A stretch of 25,047 bases of DNA. It comes from Olsenella_L sp051876355. GTDB taxonomy: Bacteria; Actinomycetota; Coriobacteriia; Coriobacteriales; Atopobiaceae. Positions 14,953 through 22,978 of this stretch are shown piece by piece; within the stretch, counting starts at the first letter, position 1; each line of letters begins with the position of its first letter. The stretch spans positions 1-25,047 of the forward strand of contig JBJEHU010000059.1 in assembly GCA_051876355.1 (NCBI GenBank), given 5' to 3'. Made by a program: the position numbers and the translations under genes. The notes under the pieces are model-generated. The model was not told the DNA's origin. It saw only the letters and a program-made list of their open reading frames with translations, and did no database searches.

Positions 14953-14956
14953 AAAG

Positions 14957-15808
14957 CTACTTGCTTGCCTTCTTGTATTCATCCATGAAGGAGCCGAACA
15001 TCGAGCCCATCTTGCCGAGCTGCTTGCCGACCGCACGGGCTGCTTCCTGCCCGGCGTCGCCCTTCTTGGCAGCAGGCTTCTTCTTCGGCGTGCCAGCAGC
15101 CTTCTCGAACTCTTCCTTCGACTCTTCCATGGCCTTCGCGGTACGGCTGATGGCACGGCCCAGCTCATGCGAGCCCTTGTCCACGGCCTCTGTCGCAGCC
15201 TTGCCGGCCTTGGCGGCGCCATCCTTCCCAGCCTGCTTTGCCTTGGCATAGTCTTCGCCTGCCTTGGCAGCAAGCCCGCCATTGAGCGCGAGCTCTGCGG
15301 CAGCAGGATCGACGATCATGAAGCCTTTCTTGTAGCCCTTGTACATGGAGGCAGGGATCTCGACCGTGCCGACAAGCTTCTGCGCCAGGCCGCCGTCTCC
15401 CACATAGAAGGTCTGGACTTCGCCGGTGGCAGGGTCATAGGACACATCGTCGATGTAGCCAAGCTCCTTGCCATCCTCGGTCTTGGCATCCATGCCGGTC
15501 CAGATGAGGCAGGAGTCCCAGTCAAGGCCCAGGCGCTTGCGCGCCTCATCGTCGAAGCTCTCCTTGCCCTTCGTGGCCACAAGGCCCTTGTCGCCGATCT
15601 CGAAGGCATCATAGGCAATGAAGAGGTCAGGCCTCTTCACCATGCCTGCGATATCGGGCTGCGTGATCGTGAATCCCACGACGTGCTTCCCGTCCGGTGC
15701 GAAGACCGTCATATGGACACGGCCCAGGCTCTTGAGCTTCTCCTTGCCGGAGCGGCTCTCCTTCTTGTCATAGACATGGAGCCTGTAGAGCTTGCCGACA
15801 CGTAGCAT
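14957..15808 (-). CDS. PRC-barrel domain protein with Lys/Ala-rich helical tail
   Basis: The product is 283 residues. The first roughly 170 form a beta-rich PRC-barrel-like region: it begins MLRVGKLYRLHVYDKKE, and has VVGFTITQPDIAG and GKELGYIDDVSYDPATGEVQ. The last roughly 100 residues are Lys/Ala/Glu-rich and helical, ending GSMFGSFMDEYKKASK, and may bind membrane, DNA or a partner. PRC-barrels occur in RimM and the photosynthetic reaction centre H subunit and generally mediate binding. I do not know a specific role for this architecture, although it recurs in Coriobacteriia as far as I recall. The start at 15808 follows GAGGGG at 9 bases. Its start lies only 17 bases beyond the terminator of the upstream YtxH gene, an unusual arrangement. 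Confidence 0.75.
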   Translation of the reverse strand: MLRVGKLYRLHVYDKKESRSGKEKLKSLGRVHMTVFAPDGKHVVGFTITQPDIAGMVKRPDLFIAYDAFEIGDKGLVATKGKESFDDEARKRLGLDWDSCLIWTGMDAKTEDGKELGYIDDVSYDPATGEVQTFYVGDGGLAQKLVGTVEIPASMYKGYKKGFMIVDPAAAELALNGGLAAKAGEDYAKAKQAGKDGAAKAGKAATEAVDKGSHELGRAISRTAKAMEESKEEFEKAAGTPKKKPAAKKGDAGQEAARAVGKQLGKMGSMFGSFMDEYKKASK

Positions 15809-15825
15809 GCGTGGATTCCCCTCTT

Positions 15826-15860
15826 TCACAAAAAGGGGCGCAGCCACCGGCGCGCCCCTT
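15826..15860 (-). terminator. Intrinsic terminator of the ytxH-like gene
   Basis: On the minus strand AAGGGGCGC (15860 to 15852) pairs with GCGCCCCTT (15841 to 15833), followed directly by TTTTTGTG. It lies 32 bases past the YtxH stop and immediately upstream of the PRC-barrel gene. Confidence 0.85.
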
Positions 15861-15892
15861 GATACGTACCTCGCTTATGAGCCTGCCAGCAT

Positions 15893-16333
15893 CTACTCTT
15901 CGGCTGGCTTCGTCTCGGACTCGACGTCCACGTGCACCGGATCGGATGCAGCGGCAGGAGCAGCAGCGGCGCTGACAGTGTCGGCAACGGAGCTTGCTGC
16001 CGAGGTGACCGTGTCGGACGCCGTGGAGACGGCATCGTTCAGCGTGTCGCGGAGCTGGTCCATGCGCTCGCGGGCAAGATCGATCTTTGCGCGGAGCTCA
16101 TCGGTGTGGGCATCGACCTGCGGACGGAAATCGTTGATCTTGTCAGACACGATGCGCGATCCACGCTCATAGGAATCGACAGCGCCGTCCCAAGCGTCAT
16201 TCATTGCGTCTGCCGCCATGGCGCGGCTCTCTGCACCGGAACGCGGAGCGAGCAGAAGGCCCACGACCGCGCCTACCGCAGCACCAAGCATGCTGCCGAC
16301 AACAAAACCAAGACCCGCGCTCTTCTCGCTCAT
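15893..16333 (-). CDS. YtxH domain-containing protein
   Basis: The 146-residue protein begins MSEKSAGLGFVVGSMLGAAVGAVVGLLLAPRSGAESR. This is the defining YtxH signature: a glycine/alanine-rich membrane helix followed by LLLAPxSGxExR. The remainder is a charged amphipathic helical stretch (about 50-110) and an Ala/Ser-rich tail. YtxH proteins are small stress-associated membrane proteins of unknown mechanism. The ATG at 16333 has AAGGA 6 bases upstream. The frame is open to 16381, but that part looks non-coding. It is transcribed alone or with the PRC-barrel gene by read-through past the terminator between them. Confidence 0.85.
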   Translation of the reverse strand: MSEKSAGLGFVVGSMLGAAVGAVVGLLLAPRSGAESRAMAADAMNDAWDGAVDSYERGSRIVSDKINDFRPQVDAHTDELRAKIDLARERMDQLRDTLNDAVSTASDTVTSAASSVADTVSAAAAPAAASDPVHVDVESETKPAEE

Positions 16334-16415
16334 GTCAAATCCTTTCCATGCAGGTGCGCACCACGTGCGCAGACAATCCAAAGCTGTGCGGCTTATTGCC
16401 GCCCTGTCTGGCAGA

Positions 16416-16421
16416 TTATAC
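16416..16421 (-). promoter_or_regulatory. -10 box for the ytxH-like gene
   Basis: On the minus strand a perfect TATAAT (16421 to 16416) lies about 83 bases before the start at 16333. The -35 region (TTCGCTTAGC) is poor. Confidence 0.45.
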
Positions 16422-16559
16422 CCATACCAATCATAGCTAAGCGAATTGAACCCTGCCAGAAGGAACGAGATGCGGGCAGGCGGTCAGAGACGGAGGGCTA
16501 TCTTGCGATCGGCTGCAATTGAGCGAGCGATGATGCATCGTCTCGACACTCCCCATTCT

Positions 16560-16588
16560 TGCCGATATTCCGGGGGCAGGGTATATTG
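16560..16588 (+). promoter_or_regulatory. Promoter-like element ahead of a candidate RNA gene
   Basis: On the plus strand TTGCCG (16560-16565), a 17-base spacer and TATATT (16583-16588) predict transcription from about 16595 into a region with no plausible protein gene. Confidence 0.45.
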
Positions 16589-16594
16589 AGTGCG

Positions 16595-16920
16595 ATGGGC
16601 CCGGGATGACCGCTGCTGCAAGTCACCGGGCCTAAATCTGTATCTTGGCAAGCCCTGAGGGATAGACAACCAAACCTATCGGCTAGCGCCGCGCAGCGAA
16701 AGGGTGACGCCAAGAAGACAGGCAAAATCTCAGCTTGGATAAAGCACTGATTGAGTCCCCGGCATAACGAAGACTGGTCCGGCGCACCTTGGGCATGCCT
16801 GCCCACAAACAGCTGACACCGTCGCAGCGCAGGATTGGAATCCTTGCCAGGCGCCAAGCGTGATATCCTACAAGCAGTAAGCCCGCCTGGCCTCTCAACG
16901 ATGCACACTGGCGGGTCTTT
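16595..16920 (+). ncRNA. Candidate structured non-coding RNA
   Basis: This lies in an 800-bp gap between two minus-strand genes. After the promoter-like element, several stems can be drawn. GGCCCGG (16599-16605) pairs with CCGGGCC (16627-16633), stacked on TGAC/GTCA. A long-range pair, TCTTGGC (16644-16650) with GCCAAGA (16710-16716), encloses GATAG/CTATC. TGGGCA/TGCCCA (16790-16805) and AGGATT/AATCCT (16831-16844) follow. GCCCGCC (16881-16887) with GGCGGGT (16910-16916) and then CTTT could end the transcript. I checked by eye for RNase P, tmRNA, SRP and T-box signatures and found none. The class is unknown, and the RNA itself is an inference. Confidence 0.35.
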
Positions 16921-17060
16921 CCATATCTAGAGTCTGAAACCAGTATCTTGATGCATGTGCGGCTATTCCCATATCTGACTGTCAGGCCAGCCTTCTCATG
17001 AAGCAGCGCACCGTCTGTTGGAAACCGCAGAAATCCTGCAGCAGGTATATCTATAAGAAC

Positions 17061-17102
17061 GCACCCCTGGCAGATGGGCTCATGCCGCACTGCCAGGGGT
17101 GC
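17061..17102 (-). terminator. Intrinsic terminator after the CphA-N-like gene
   Basis: A perfect 13-bp stem (17061-17073 with 17090-17102) lies 29 bases past the stop at 17132. On the minus strand it is followed by GTTCTTATAG, a modest T-run. Confidence 0.8.
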
Positions 17103-17131
17103 ATCATTCGGTCCTGTCTGCTGCAGATTGC

Positions 17132-17770
17132 CTAGTTCAGGTCGTCCCTGCCCTCGGCCCACTGGTCGACCATATCGTCGGGAACAACGGTCCAGGGCTC
17201 GCGCTCGGCACGCTCCTTCGCAAGACGCTTTGCCTCTGCACGCTCCTGCTGCTCTGCAACGGTGCGGTCGAAGGCAGCACGCTCTTTCTCTTCCTTGTCC
17301 ACCCTTTTCACCATGGTCACAAGGCCCTGCACGATTGCATCGATATCGGGCTCAGGGAAGCCACCACCCGAGAATGCCCACTGGAGGATCCATGCAGCAG
17401 AGGAAAGAGCCCCTACGCAGAGCACATCGTCCGGGCAGACGAGCTGCACATGGTAGGTACGGGCCACGCCTTCCACATCCTTCGTGCGGCCATAGCTGAT
17501 ATCGTCGCCGAGGTTCGTCCTTGCCATGAGCTCGACGGCCACATGCTCGAGGAGATGCGCGACCTCCGTGCCACCCATCACATCGCGGAAGGTCTTGCCG
17601 CCGTCGCCGACGCAGGTGTGGCTTGCAATCTGCGGCATGAGACGCCAGACCCTCGTCGTGGCATCGAGGTCTTCGTTTGTCATCGTCGGGTAGCCGTCGC
17701 CGATACGGACGCGTGCCGTCAGGAACTCCGGCCCGATCGAGATCTTCTGGAACTCTATGATGTTGGACAC
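17132..17770 (-). CDS. Stand-alone cyanophycin synthetase N-terminal-domain-like protein
   Basis: The 212-residue protein resembles the N-terminal domain of cyanophycin synthetase CphA. It has HTCVGDGGKTFRDVMGGTE, then HLLEHVAVELMART and SYGRTKDVEGVARTYHVQL. These correspond in my memory to the family pattern HxC..G..GGF..R...GT...H..EHVALEL...FGRT. The ATP-grasp and Mur-ligase domains that do the polymerisation in CphA are absent, and no such gene is nearby. A charged helical tail of about 50 residues ends the protein. It probably binds a peptide- or amino-acid-like ligand or a partner; function unknown. It follows the CNNM gene by 18 bases and probably shares its transcript. Confidence 0.7.
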   Translation of the reverse strand: MSNIIEFQKISIGPEFLTARVRIGDGYPTMTNEDLDATTRVWRLMPQIASHTCVGDGGKTFRDVMGGTEVAHLLEHVAVELMARTNLGDDISYGRTKDVEGVARTYHVQLVCPDDVLCVGALSSAAWILQWAFSGGGFPEPDIDAIVQGLVTMVKRVDKEEKERAAFDRTVAEQQERAEAKRLAKERAEREPWTVVPDDMVDQWAEGRDDLN

Positions 17771-17788
17771 AGCGAAACCTCCTGCACC

Positions 17789-19144
17789 TTAATCCTCTTC
17801 GTGGTCCTTCGCGGCCTTGCCCTCATCCTCGTCGGCTCCCTCTTCAGGTGCCTCCTTCTTGGGCTCGGGCGCCGTGACGCGCAGGAGCGCGATGCGCCTT
17901 CCGCGCATGGACTGCACGCGGAACGTATACCCATCCTTCGTGTAGACGTCACCCGGCGATGGCAGCTGGTCTGCAAGCTCCAGAATGAATCCTGCCACGG
18001 TCTCGTATTCCTCGTTGTCCGGAATCGGCCAGCCAAGGTCCACGGCATCGTCGACCGAGAAGCGTCCATCGACAAGCCATTCACGGTCGGAGAGCTTCGT
18101 CAGGTACTTGTTGTCGGGATCGAACTCGTCCTCGATCTCGCCGACGATCTCCTCGACGATGTCTTCGATCGTGATGACGCCCGCCGTGCCTCCGTACTCG
18201 TCGACGACGATGACCATCTGGTCGTGGGAGGACTGCATCTCCTGGAGAAGCGGGATGATGTCCTTCGTGTCCGGCACGAAGTCTGCATCGCGCATGAACT
18301 TCGAGATGCTCTCGTCCTTGTTCTCGCCGTCCATGAGGGGACTGATGATGTCCTTGATGTGGGCGATGCCGACAATGCGGTCCACGTCCTCATGGTAGAT
18401 GGGGATGCGGGAATAGCCGGTGCGGCGCATGACCTGAAGCACCTGTCCCATGGTCGAGGTGTCCTCCATAGCCGTCATATCGACACGGGGGACCATGACC
18501 TCACGGGCAATGGCATCGCCGAGGTCGAAGATCTCGTGGATCATCGATTTCTCGGAATCGGAGAGGTCGTCTGCATCGGAGACCATGTACTTGATCTCGT
18601 CTTCGGAGACGTTGTTGCGGTCCTCTGCCGACTTGATGCCCAGAAGATGGGCAAGGCCGTTGGCGCTTGCAGACGTGAGCCAGACGAGCGGCTTCACAAT
18701 CGTGGAGAAGGTCTTCAAAGGCTCTGCGACCTTCTTTGCCATCTTCTCGGCGTCAGCCATTGCGATGCGCTTCGGCACAAGCTCGCCGACGACGATCGAG
18801 AAGTAGGACACGATGAGCGTGATGAAAATCGGGGCAAGGACTGCGGCTGTCGCTGCGCTCATGCCGAGCGATGCCATCCACTCAGCCAGAGGCTCCGAAA
18901 GGCTCGTGGCTGCGAATGCCGAGCTTGCGAATCCGACGAGCGTGATTGCGACCTGGATGGCTGCAAGGAAGGCCGTGGGGTCTTCCGTCATCTTGGCAGC
19001 AAGCGCCGCCCGTCTGTCCCCCTCCTCTGCCTCATGGTCGAGCATGACCTTCTTGGCAGTGGATAGTGCCATCTCCGACATGGAGAAGTAGCCATTGACA
19101 ATGGTCAGAAGTATCGTGACGATGATGCTGATTGCTATGTCCAT
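17789..19144 (-). CDS. CNNM/CorC (HlyC) family transporter
   Basis: The 451-residue protein has the full layout: an N-terminal DUF21/CNNM membrane domain (about 1-180) with several hydrophobic helices and conserved motifs ILLTIVNGYFSMSEMAL and FSIVVGELVPKRIA, then a CBS pair (REVMVPRVDMTAM to VVDEYGGTAGVITIEDIVEE), a CorC_HlyC C-terminal domain (REWLVDGRFSVDDA) and an acidic tail. Members are implicated in magnesium and cobalt efflux and are often labelled hemolysin-like; hemolysis is not implied. The ATG at 19144 fits the family. Its AGGAGG is rather far upstream (14 bases), which may lower translation. It is the first gene of a probable two-gene operon with the CphA-N-like gene. Confidence 0.92.
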   Translation of the reverse strand: MDIAISIIVTILLTIVNGYFSMSEMALSTAKKVMLDHEAEEGDRRAALAAKMTEDPTAFLAAIQVAITLVGFASSAFAATSLSEPLAEWMASLGMSAATAAVLAPIFITLIVSYFSIVVGELVPKRIAMADAEKMAKKVAEPLKTFSTIVKPLVWLTSASANGLAHLLGIKSAEDRNNVSEDEIKYMVSDADDLSDSEKSMIHEIFDLGDAIAREVMVPRVDMTAMEDTSTMGQVLQVMRRTGYSRIPIYHEDVDRIVGIAHIKDIISPLMDGENKDESISKFMRDADFVPDTKDIIPLLQEMQSSHDQMVIVVDEYGGTAGVITIEDIVEEIVGEIEDEFDPDNKYLTKLSDREWLVDGRFSVDDAVDLGWPIPDNEEYETVAGFILELADQLPSPGDVYTKDGYTFRVQSMRGRRIALLRVTAPEPKKEAPEEGADEDEGKAAKDHEED

Positions 19145-19189
19145 ATGTGTGGACGCAACCTCCTGGGTACGTGCTGTTCTTGACCCTTC

Positions 19190-19198
19190 ATTCTATCA
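19190..19198 (-). promoter_or_regulatory. Extended -10 promoter for the CNNM gene
   Basis: On the minus strand TGATAGAAT (19198 to 19190) matches an extended -10 (TG-N-TATAAT type). It lies about 46 bases before the start at 19144. Confidence 0.4.
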
Positions 19199-19263
19199 AA
19201 ATGCATGGCAGGCCATTTGCTTGAAGGAAAGGCCACATGGATGTGAAGGGCCTTCCCCATCCA

Positions 19264-19300
19264 TGAAAAAGCGCGGAGCCAGATTCATCCAGCTCCGCGC
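19264..19300 (-). terminator. Intrinsic terminator of the flavodiiron gene
   Basis: On the minus strand GCGCGGAGC (19300 to 19292) pairs with GCTCCGCGC (19279 to 19271), followed by TTTTTCATGG. It lies 34 bases past the stop. Confidence 0.9.
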
Positions 19301-19333
19301 AGTCCTGCATTCAGCGGCTTATAGCCTTTGCGG

Positions 19334-20527
19334 CTATGCGTTCTCCTTCGCAAGGGCAATGACCTTGTCGCGGATAGCGGCGAGGTGCTCCTCGGAAGGA
19401 ATCCAGTTCTCGGAGAAGGTCTCCTTTACATCGAAGCCGACAGAAGCCATCTCGGAAGCGATCTGCTTCTGTGCAAGTGGCGCCCAGCCATAGGAGCCGA
19501 AAGCGATAGCGATGCGGCCCTGGTTCTTCGGGGAGAGGCCCTTCATGTAGCAGAGGAACCCTGCGATGGTCGGAAGCATCTGGGAGTTGAAGGTCGGCGA
19601 GCCGACGCAGACGAACTTCGCATCGAGGAAGGCATTCATGACATCAGAGTTGTCGTTTGCCTTGATGTCCATGAGGTCGACCTTGACACCTGCGGCGACG
19701 AACCCGTCGGCGATAGCGTGGGCCATCTTGTCCGTGGAGCCCCACATCGAGTCATAGACGACGACTGCCTTGTCCTTGAGGGCACCGGAGGTATACTCGT
19801 CCTCGTAGGCCTTGAGGATATCCTCCACATGCGAGCGCCAGATCACGCCGTGGGCCGGAGCGATCATATCGATGGCATCGGGGCCGAGCTTGCGCACTGC
19901 CTTCACGGCTGCTGCTGCCTGCGTGCGGTAGGGCTGCACGATGTTGGCATAGTACTTGCGTGCCTGGTCGAGGACGACCGAGAGCTCGTTCTCGTCGTCG
20001 AAGCGGCCCGAGGAGGCGTAGTGCTGGCCGAAGGCGTCATTCGAGAACAGGATCTTGTCGTACGCGTCATAGGTGACCATGTTGTCCGGCCAGTGGACCA
20101 TGGGCGTCTGCACGAACGTGAGCGTGCGCTTGCCGATGTTGAGCGTATCGCCGGTCTTGACGCCGTGATAGCCGAGGTCGCCGTAGTGGGCGGTAAGGCC
20201 ACGGACGCCCTGGGGCGCGGAGGCATAGATCTCGACATTCGGGGAGAGCTGCTTGATGACAGGGGTGGAGCCGGAGTGGTCCATCTCCACGTGGTTGCAG
20301 ATGAGGACATCGATCTTCGACGGGTCGATCACGGTCGAGATGCGGGAGACGAGCTCGTCCTTGAACGTGATCTTGGCCGTATCGATGAGCGTCACCTTCT
20401 CGTCCATGATCAGATAGGCGTTGTAGGTGATGCCGTCCTCGGTCTTGTAGCCGTGGAAGCTGCGGGCATTCCAGTCGAGGGCACCGACCCAGTACACATC
20501 CGGCTTGATCTGAATTGCGCTAAGCAT
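19334..20527 (-). CDS. FprA family A-type flavodiiron protein
   Basis: The 397-residue protein has an N-terminal metallo-beta-lactamase-like di-iron domain with ligand motif HVEMDH (H-x-E-x-D-H), MVHWPDNM, SNDAFGQH and APAHGVIWR. A C-terminal flavodoxin domain follows (VVYDSMWGSTDKMAHAIADG, GSPTFNSQM). Flavodiiron proteins reduce oxygen to water or nitric oxide to nitrous oxide in the cytoplasm, protecting anaerobes. No rubredoxin or reductase domain is fused, so an external electron donor is needed. I start at the ATG at 20527 because AAGGA lies 8 bases upstream; the ATG at 20536 sits right on that element. It is monocistronic with its own terminator. Confidence 0.95.
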   Translation of the reverse strand: MLSAIQIKPDVYWVGALDWNARSFHGYKTEDGITYNAYLIMDEKVTLIDTAKITFKDELVSRISTVIDPSKIDVLICNHVEMDHSGSTPVIKQLSPNVEIYASAPQGVRGLTAHYGDLGYHGVKTGDTLNIGKRTLTFVQTPMVHWPDNMVTYDAYDKILFSNDAFGQHYASSGRFDDENELSVVLDQARKYYANIVQPYRTQAAAAVKAVRKLGPDAIDMIAPAHGVIWRSHVEDILKAYEDEYTSGALKDKAVVVYDSMWGSTDKMAHAIADGFVAAGVKVDLMDIKANDNSDVMNAFLDAKFVCVGSPTFNSQMLPTIAGFLCYMKGLSPKNQGRIAIAFGSYGWAPLAQKQIASEMASVGFDVKETFSENWIPSEEHLAAIRDKVIALAKENA

Positions 20528-20675
20528 GGGAACCATCCTTGCTTTCGTTTGACATCCGATATCTCGAGCATAGCATGCACAGGGCTGCACGCTGCTCTTT
20601 TCGACTTGATGCTAGCTGAAATCAGCCATTTCCGACAGATTAACTGATACAGGATATTAAAAAGATTCACATAGC

Positions 20676-20714
20676 CACAAAAGTGGTCCGCAGGTACCGT
20701 GACCTGCGGACCAC
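20676..20714 (-). terminator. Intrinsic terminator of the EF-G-like gene
   Basis: A perfect 13-bp stem (20683-20695 with 20702-20714), with TTTTGTGG following on the minus strand. It lies 27 bases past the stop of the EF-G-like gene. Confidence 0.92.
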
Positions 20715-20741
20715 CGTCTCATGCAAGGGAGTGCTTTCTGC

Positions 20742-22808
20742 CTACTTCAGACCCTGGGCACGCCTCTCCTGGTACTCCTGGGCAAGCTTCTCCTGCACGT
20801 CGTGCGGGACCTGCTCATAGCCGGAGAGCTCGATCGTGAACTCGCCGGTGCCACGGGAGAGCGAACGCAGGCGCGTCGCGTAGTCGACGACCTCGGCATA
20901 CGGCACCGTTGCCGATATTGTCGTCATTCCTGCCTCTGCGCCCTGGCCTGCCTCCATGCCTTCGACGCGGCCACGGGAGGCCGAGATGTCGCCCATGATG
21001 GAGCCGGCATAGGACTCGGGCACGGACACCTTGAGCTTTGCCATGGGCTCGAGAAGCACGGGCTCTGCCTGCTCGACAGCCTTCTGGAAGCCGATCCTGG
21101 CTGCCGTCTTGAAGGCCATCTCGTTCGAGTCGACCGGGTGGTAGGAGCCGTCGTAGACTGCGACCTTCACATCGATCATCGGGTATCCGGCAAGCACGCC
21201 TTCTGCCATGGTCTCCTGGACGCCCTTGTCGATGGCAGGGATGAAGTTCCTCGGGATGTGGCCGCCGACAACCTCGTCCACGAACTCATAGCCCTTGCCC
21301 GGGTTCGGCTCGAGCCTGAGCCAGCAGTCGCCGAACTGGCCGGCGCCGCCCGTCTGCTTCTTGTGCCTGCCTTCGGCAGAAGCGACGCGGCGAATCGTCT
21401 CGCGGTACGGGATCCTGAGCTTCACGGTATGGGCCGTGATGCCGACACGGTCCTCGAGGCGGTCAAGAAGCACGGATACCTGCGCCTCGCCGATAGCGGA
21501 GATGACGGTCTGGCCCGTCTCTTCGTCGCGCTCGACCTTGAGGGTCGGATCGGCATCTGCTGCCTTCTCGAGGAACGTATAGAGCTTGTCCTCGGTGCCG
21601 CGCTTGTCCGGCTCGATTGCGATGCGGTAGAGCGAGTTCGGGAAGCGGAACGCGGCTGCCTCGACCTTGCCGGTCACGGAGAGCGTGTCTCCTGTCTGCG
21701 CCTCGAGCTTCGGCACGACGATGATGTCGCCAGCAGAGGCTTCCTTCACATCCTGCGTCTTGCTGCCTGTCATGCGGAAGAGGTGCGTCAAGCGCTCTGT
21801 CTTCCTTGTGCGGGCGTTCACAAGCTCCAAGCCCGGCGTCACGGTGCCCGCCAGGACCTTCAGGAACGAGAGACGGCCGTTGGCAGGATCCTGCAGGGAC
21901 TTGAACACGAAGACGACCGGCCTGTCGTCGTCCGGCGAGATGTCGAGCTGCTCGCCATTCACGAGCGGGATGCGGCCGAAGTCTGCCATCGACGGGAAGT
22001 AGTCCACGACGTTGTCCATGAAGGAGATGACGCCTTCCTCCTTCACGCAGGAGCCGGCGAAGACCGGCACGAAGATGCGCTCGACGAGCGCCTTGTGAAG
22101 GAGGCCTTCGAGCTCTTCCTGCGTGAGCTGCTCTCCGTCGAGGTACTTCATCATGAGGTTGTCGTCTGCCTCGACGACAAGCTCGCAGAGGGCATCCCTC
22201 GCCTCCTGGAGGGCGTCGGCATACTCTGCCGGCACCGGCTCCTCGGTGGGCTTTCCGTCCACGAGATGGCGGGCTACCTGGTGCACGACATCGATGACGC
22301 CGGAGAAGGCATCTCCTGTCCCCATGGGAAGCGTGACGGCGGCAAGACGGGGACCGAAGTGCTCCTTCAGGCTCTCGAGTGTCGTTGCGAAGTCAGCTTC
22401 TGCGCGGTCGATGCGGTTCACGAAGACCGCACGCGCGAGGGAGAGGTCTTCTGCGGCAAACCAGAGACGGGTCGTCACGGCTGCAGGGCCGCCTGCAGCA
22501 TCGACGACGAAGAGTGCCGTCTCGCACGCGCTCATGGCTGCATAGGCGTCGCCGACGAAGTCCGGGTAGCACGGAGCATCGAGCACGTTGATGCGGGTGC
22601 CCTTCCACTCGATCGGGGCGATGGTCGTCGAGATGGAGAATCCGCGCGATGCTTCCTCGTTATCGTAGTCGAGCGTGGGCTTGGTGCCTGCATGGCCTCC
22701 GAGACGGGTGGTCTTGCCCGTCAGGTGCAGCATGGCCTCTGCCAGCATGGTCTTGCCCACGCCGCCTTGGCCCACAAGGACAACGTTTCTGACCTTCTCA
22801 TCACCCAT
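20742..22808 (-). CDS. EF-G-like translation factor paralogue with degenerate GTPase motifs
   Basis: The 688-residue protein has EF-G/TetM-type domains throughout. A G domain carries P-loop GQGGVGKT (about 12-19) and G4 NRID, then a domain II barrel, a domain III/IV region (YRETIRRVASAEGRHKKQTG, GAGQFGDCWLRLEP) and a domain V end (ESYAGSIMGDISASRGRVEG). The switch II motif, normally DTPGH, reads DAPCYPDF, so both the glycine and the catalytic-type histidine are replaced. Switch I reads RGFSIS instead of RGITI. It resembles the EF-G2/FusA2 group, whose cellular role is unclear, not the housekeeping FusA. The start at 22808 follows AGGAGG at 6 bases; the frame is open to 22949 but the extension looks non-coding. 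Confidence 0.9.
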   Translation of the reverse strand: MGDEKVRNVVLVGQGGVGKTMLAEAMLHLTGKTTRLGGHAGTKPTLDYDNEEASRGFSISTTIAPIEWKGTRINVLDAPCYPDFVGDAYAAMSACETALFVVDAAGGPAAVTTRLWFAAEDLSLARAVFVNRIDRAEADFATTLESLKEHFGPRLAAVTLPMGTGDAFSGVIDVVHQVARHLVDGKPTEEPVPAEYADALQEARDALCELVVEADDNLMMKYLDGEQLTQEELEGLLHKALVERIFVPVFAGSCVKEEGVISFMDNVVDYFPSMADFGRIPLVNGEQLDISPDDDRPVVFVFKSLQDPANGRLSFLKVLAGTVTPGLELVNARTRKTERLTHLFRMTGSKTQDVKEASAGDIIVVPKLEAQTGDTLSVTGKVEAAAFRFPNSLYRIAIEPDKRGTEDKLYTFLEKAADADPTLKVERDEETGQTVISAIGEAQVSVLLDRLEDRVGITAHTVKLRIPYRETIRRVASAEGRHKKQTGGAGQFGDCWLRLEPNPGKGYEFVDEVVGGHIPRNFIPAIDKGVQETMAEGVLAGYPMIDVKVAVYDGSYHPVDSNEMAFKTAARIGFQKAVEQAEPVLLEPMAKLKVSVPESYAGSIMGDISASRGRVEGMEAGQGAEAGMTTISATVPYAEVVDYATRLRSLSRGTGEFTIELSGYEQVPHDVQEKLAQEYQERRAQGLK

Positions 22809-22933
22809 GGTGTACCTCCTTGGTCCAACGGAGAGCAAGGCAGGTCCCCGCTCTTCCGCAGCGAGTCGCTTGACTGTCACCTTACCCACATGGCAGGCCC
22901 TTGCGCCCCATATATCGGGAGACGTGCCGTGAG

Positions 22934-22951
22934 CTGTGCCAGACGGCACAG
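22934..22951 (-). terminator. Hairpin between the acetyltransferase and EF-G-like genes
   Basis: CTGTGCC (22934-22940) pairs with GGCACAG (22945-22951) around a tetraloop, 28 bases past the acetyltransferase stop. No T-run follows, so it may be a weak terminator. Confidence 0.35.
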
Positions 22952-22978
22952 GAGACGTATCTGGGGAAACGAGTGAGG

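Noticed and set aside
16595..16920. RNase P RNA, tmRNA, SRP RNA or T-box in the gap
   Set aside because: I looked on both strands for GAGGAAAGUCC-type RNase P core, a tmRNA tag ending in ALAA plus T-arm, the SRP apical loop and the T-box sequence, and found none. I keep it as an unclassified candidate.
17099..19066. A 655-codon plus-strand frame
   Set aside because: It lies antisense to two recognisable genes (CphA-N-like and CNNM) and spans the gap between them. Composition is typical of antisense frames.
20721..22976. A 751-codon plus-strand frame opposite the EF-G-like gene
   Set aside because: It is an antisense shadow. The minus strand encodes a full EF-G-like protein with proper ribosome-binding site and terminator.
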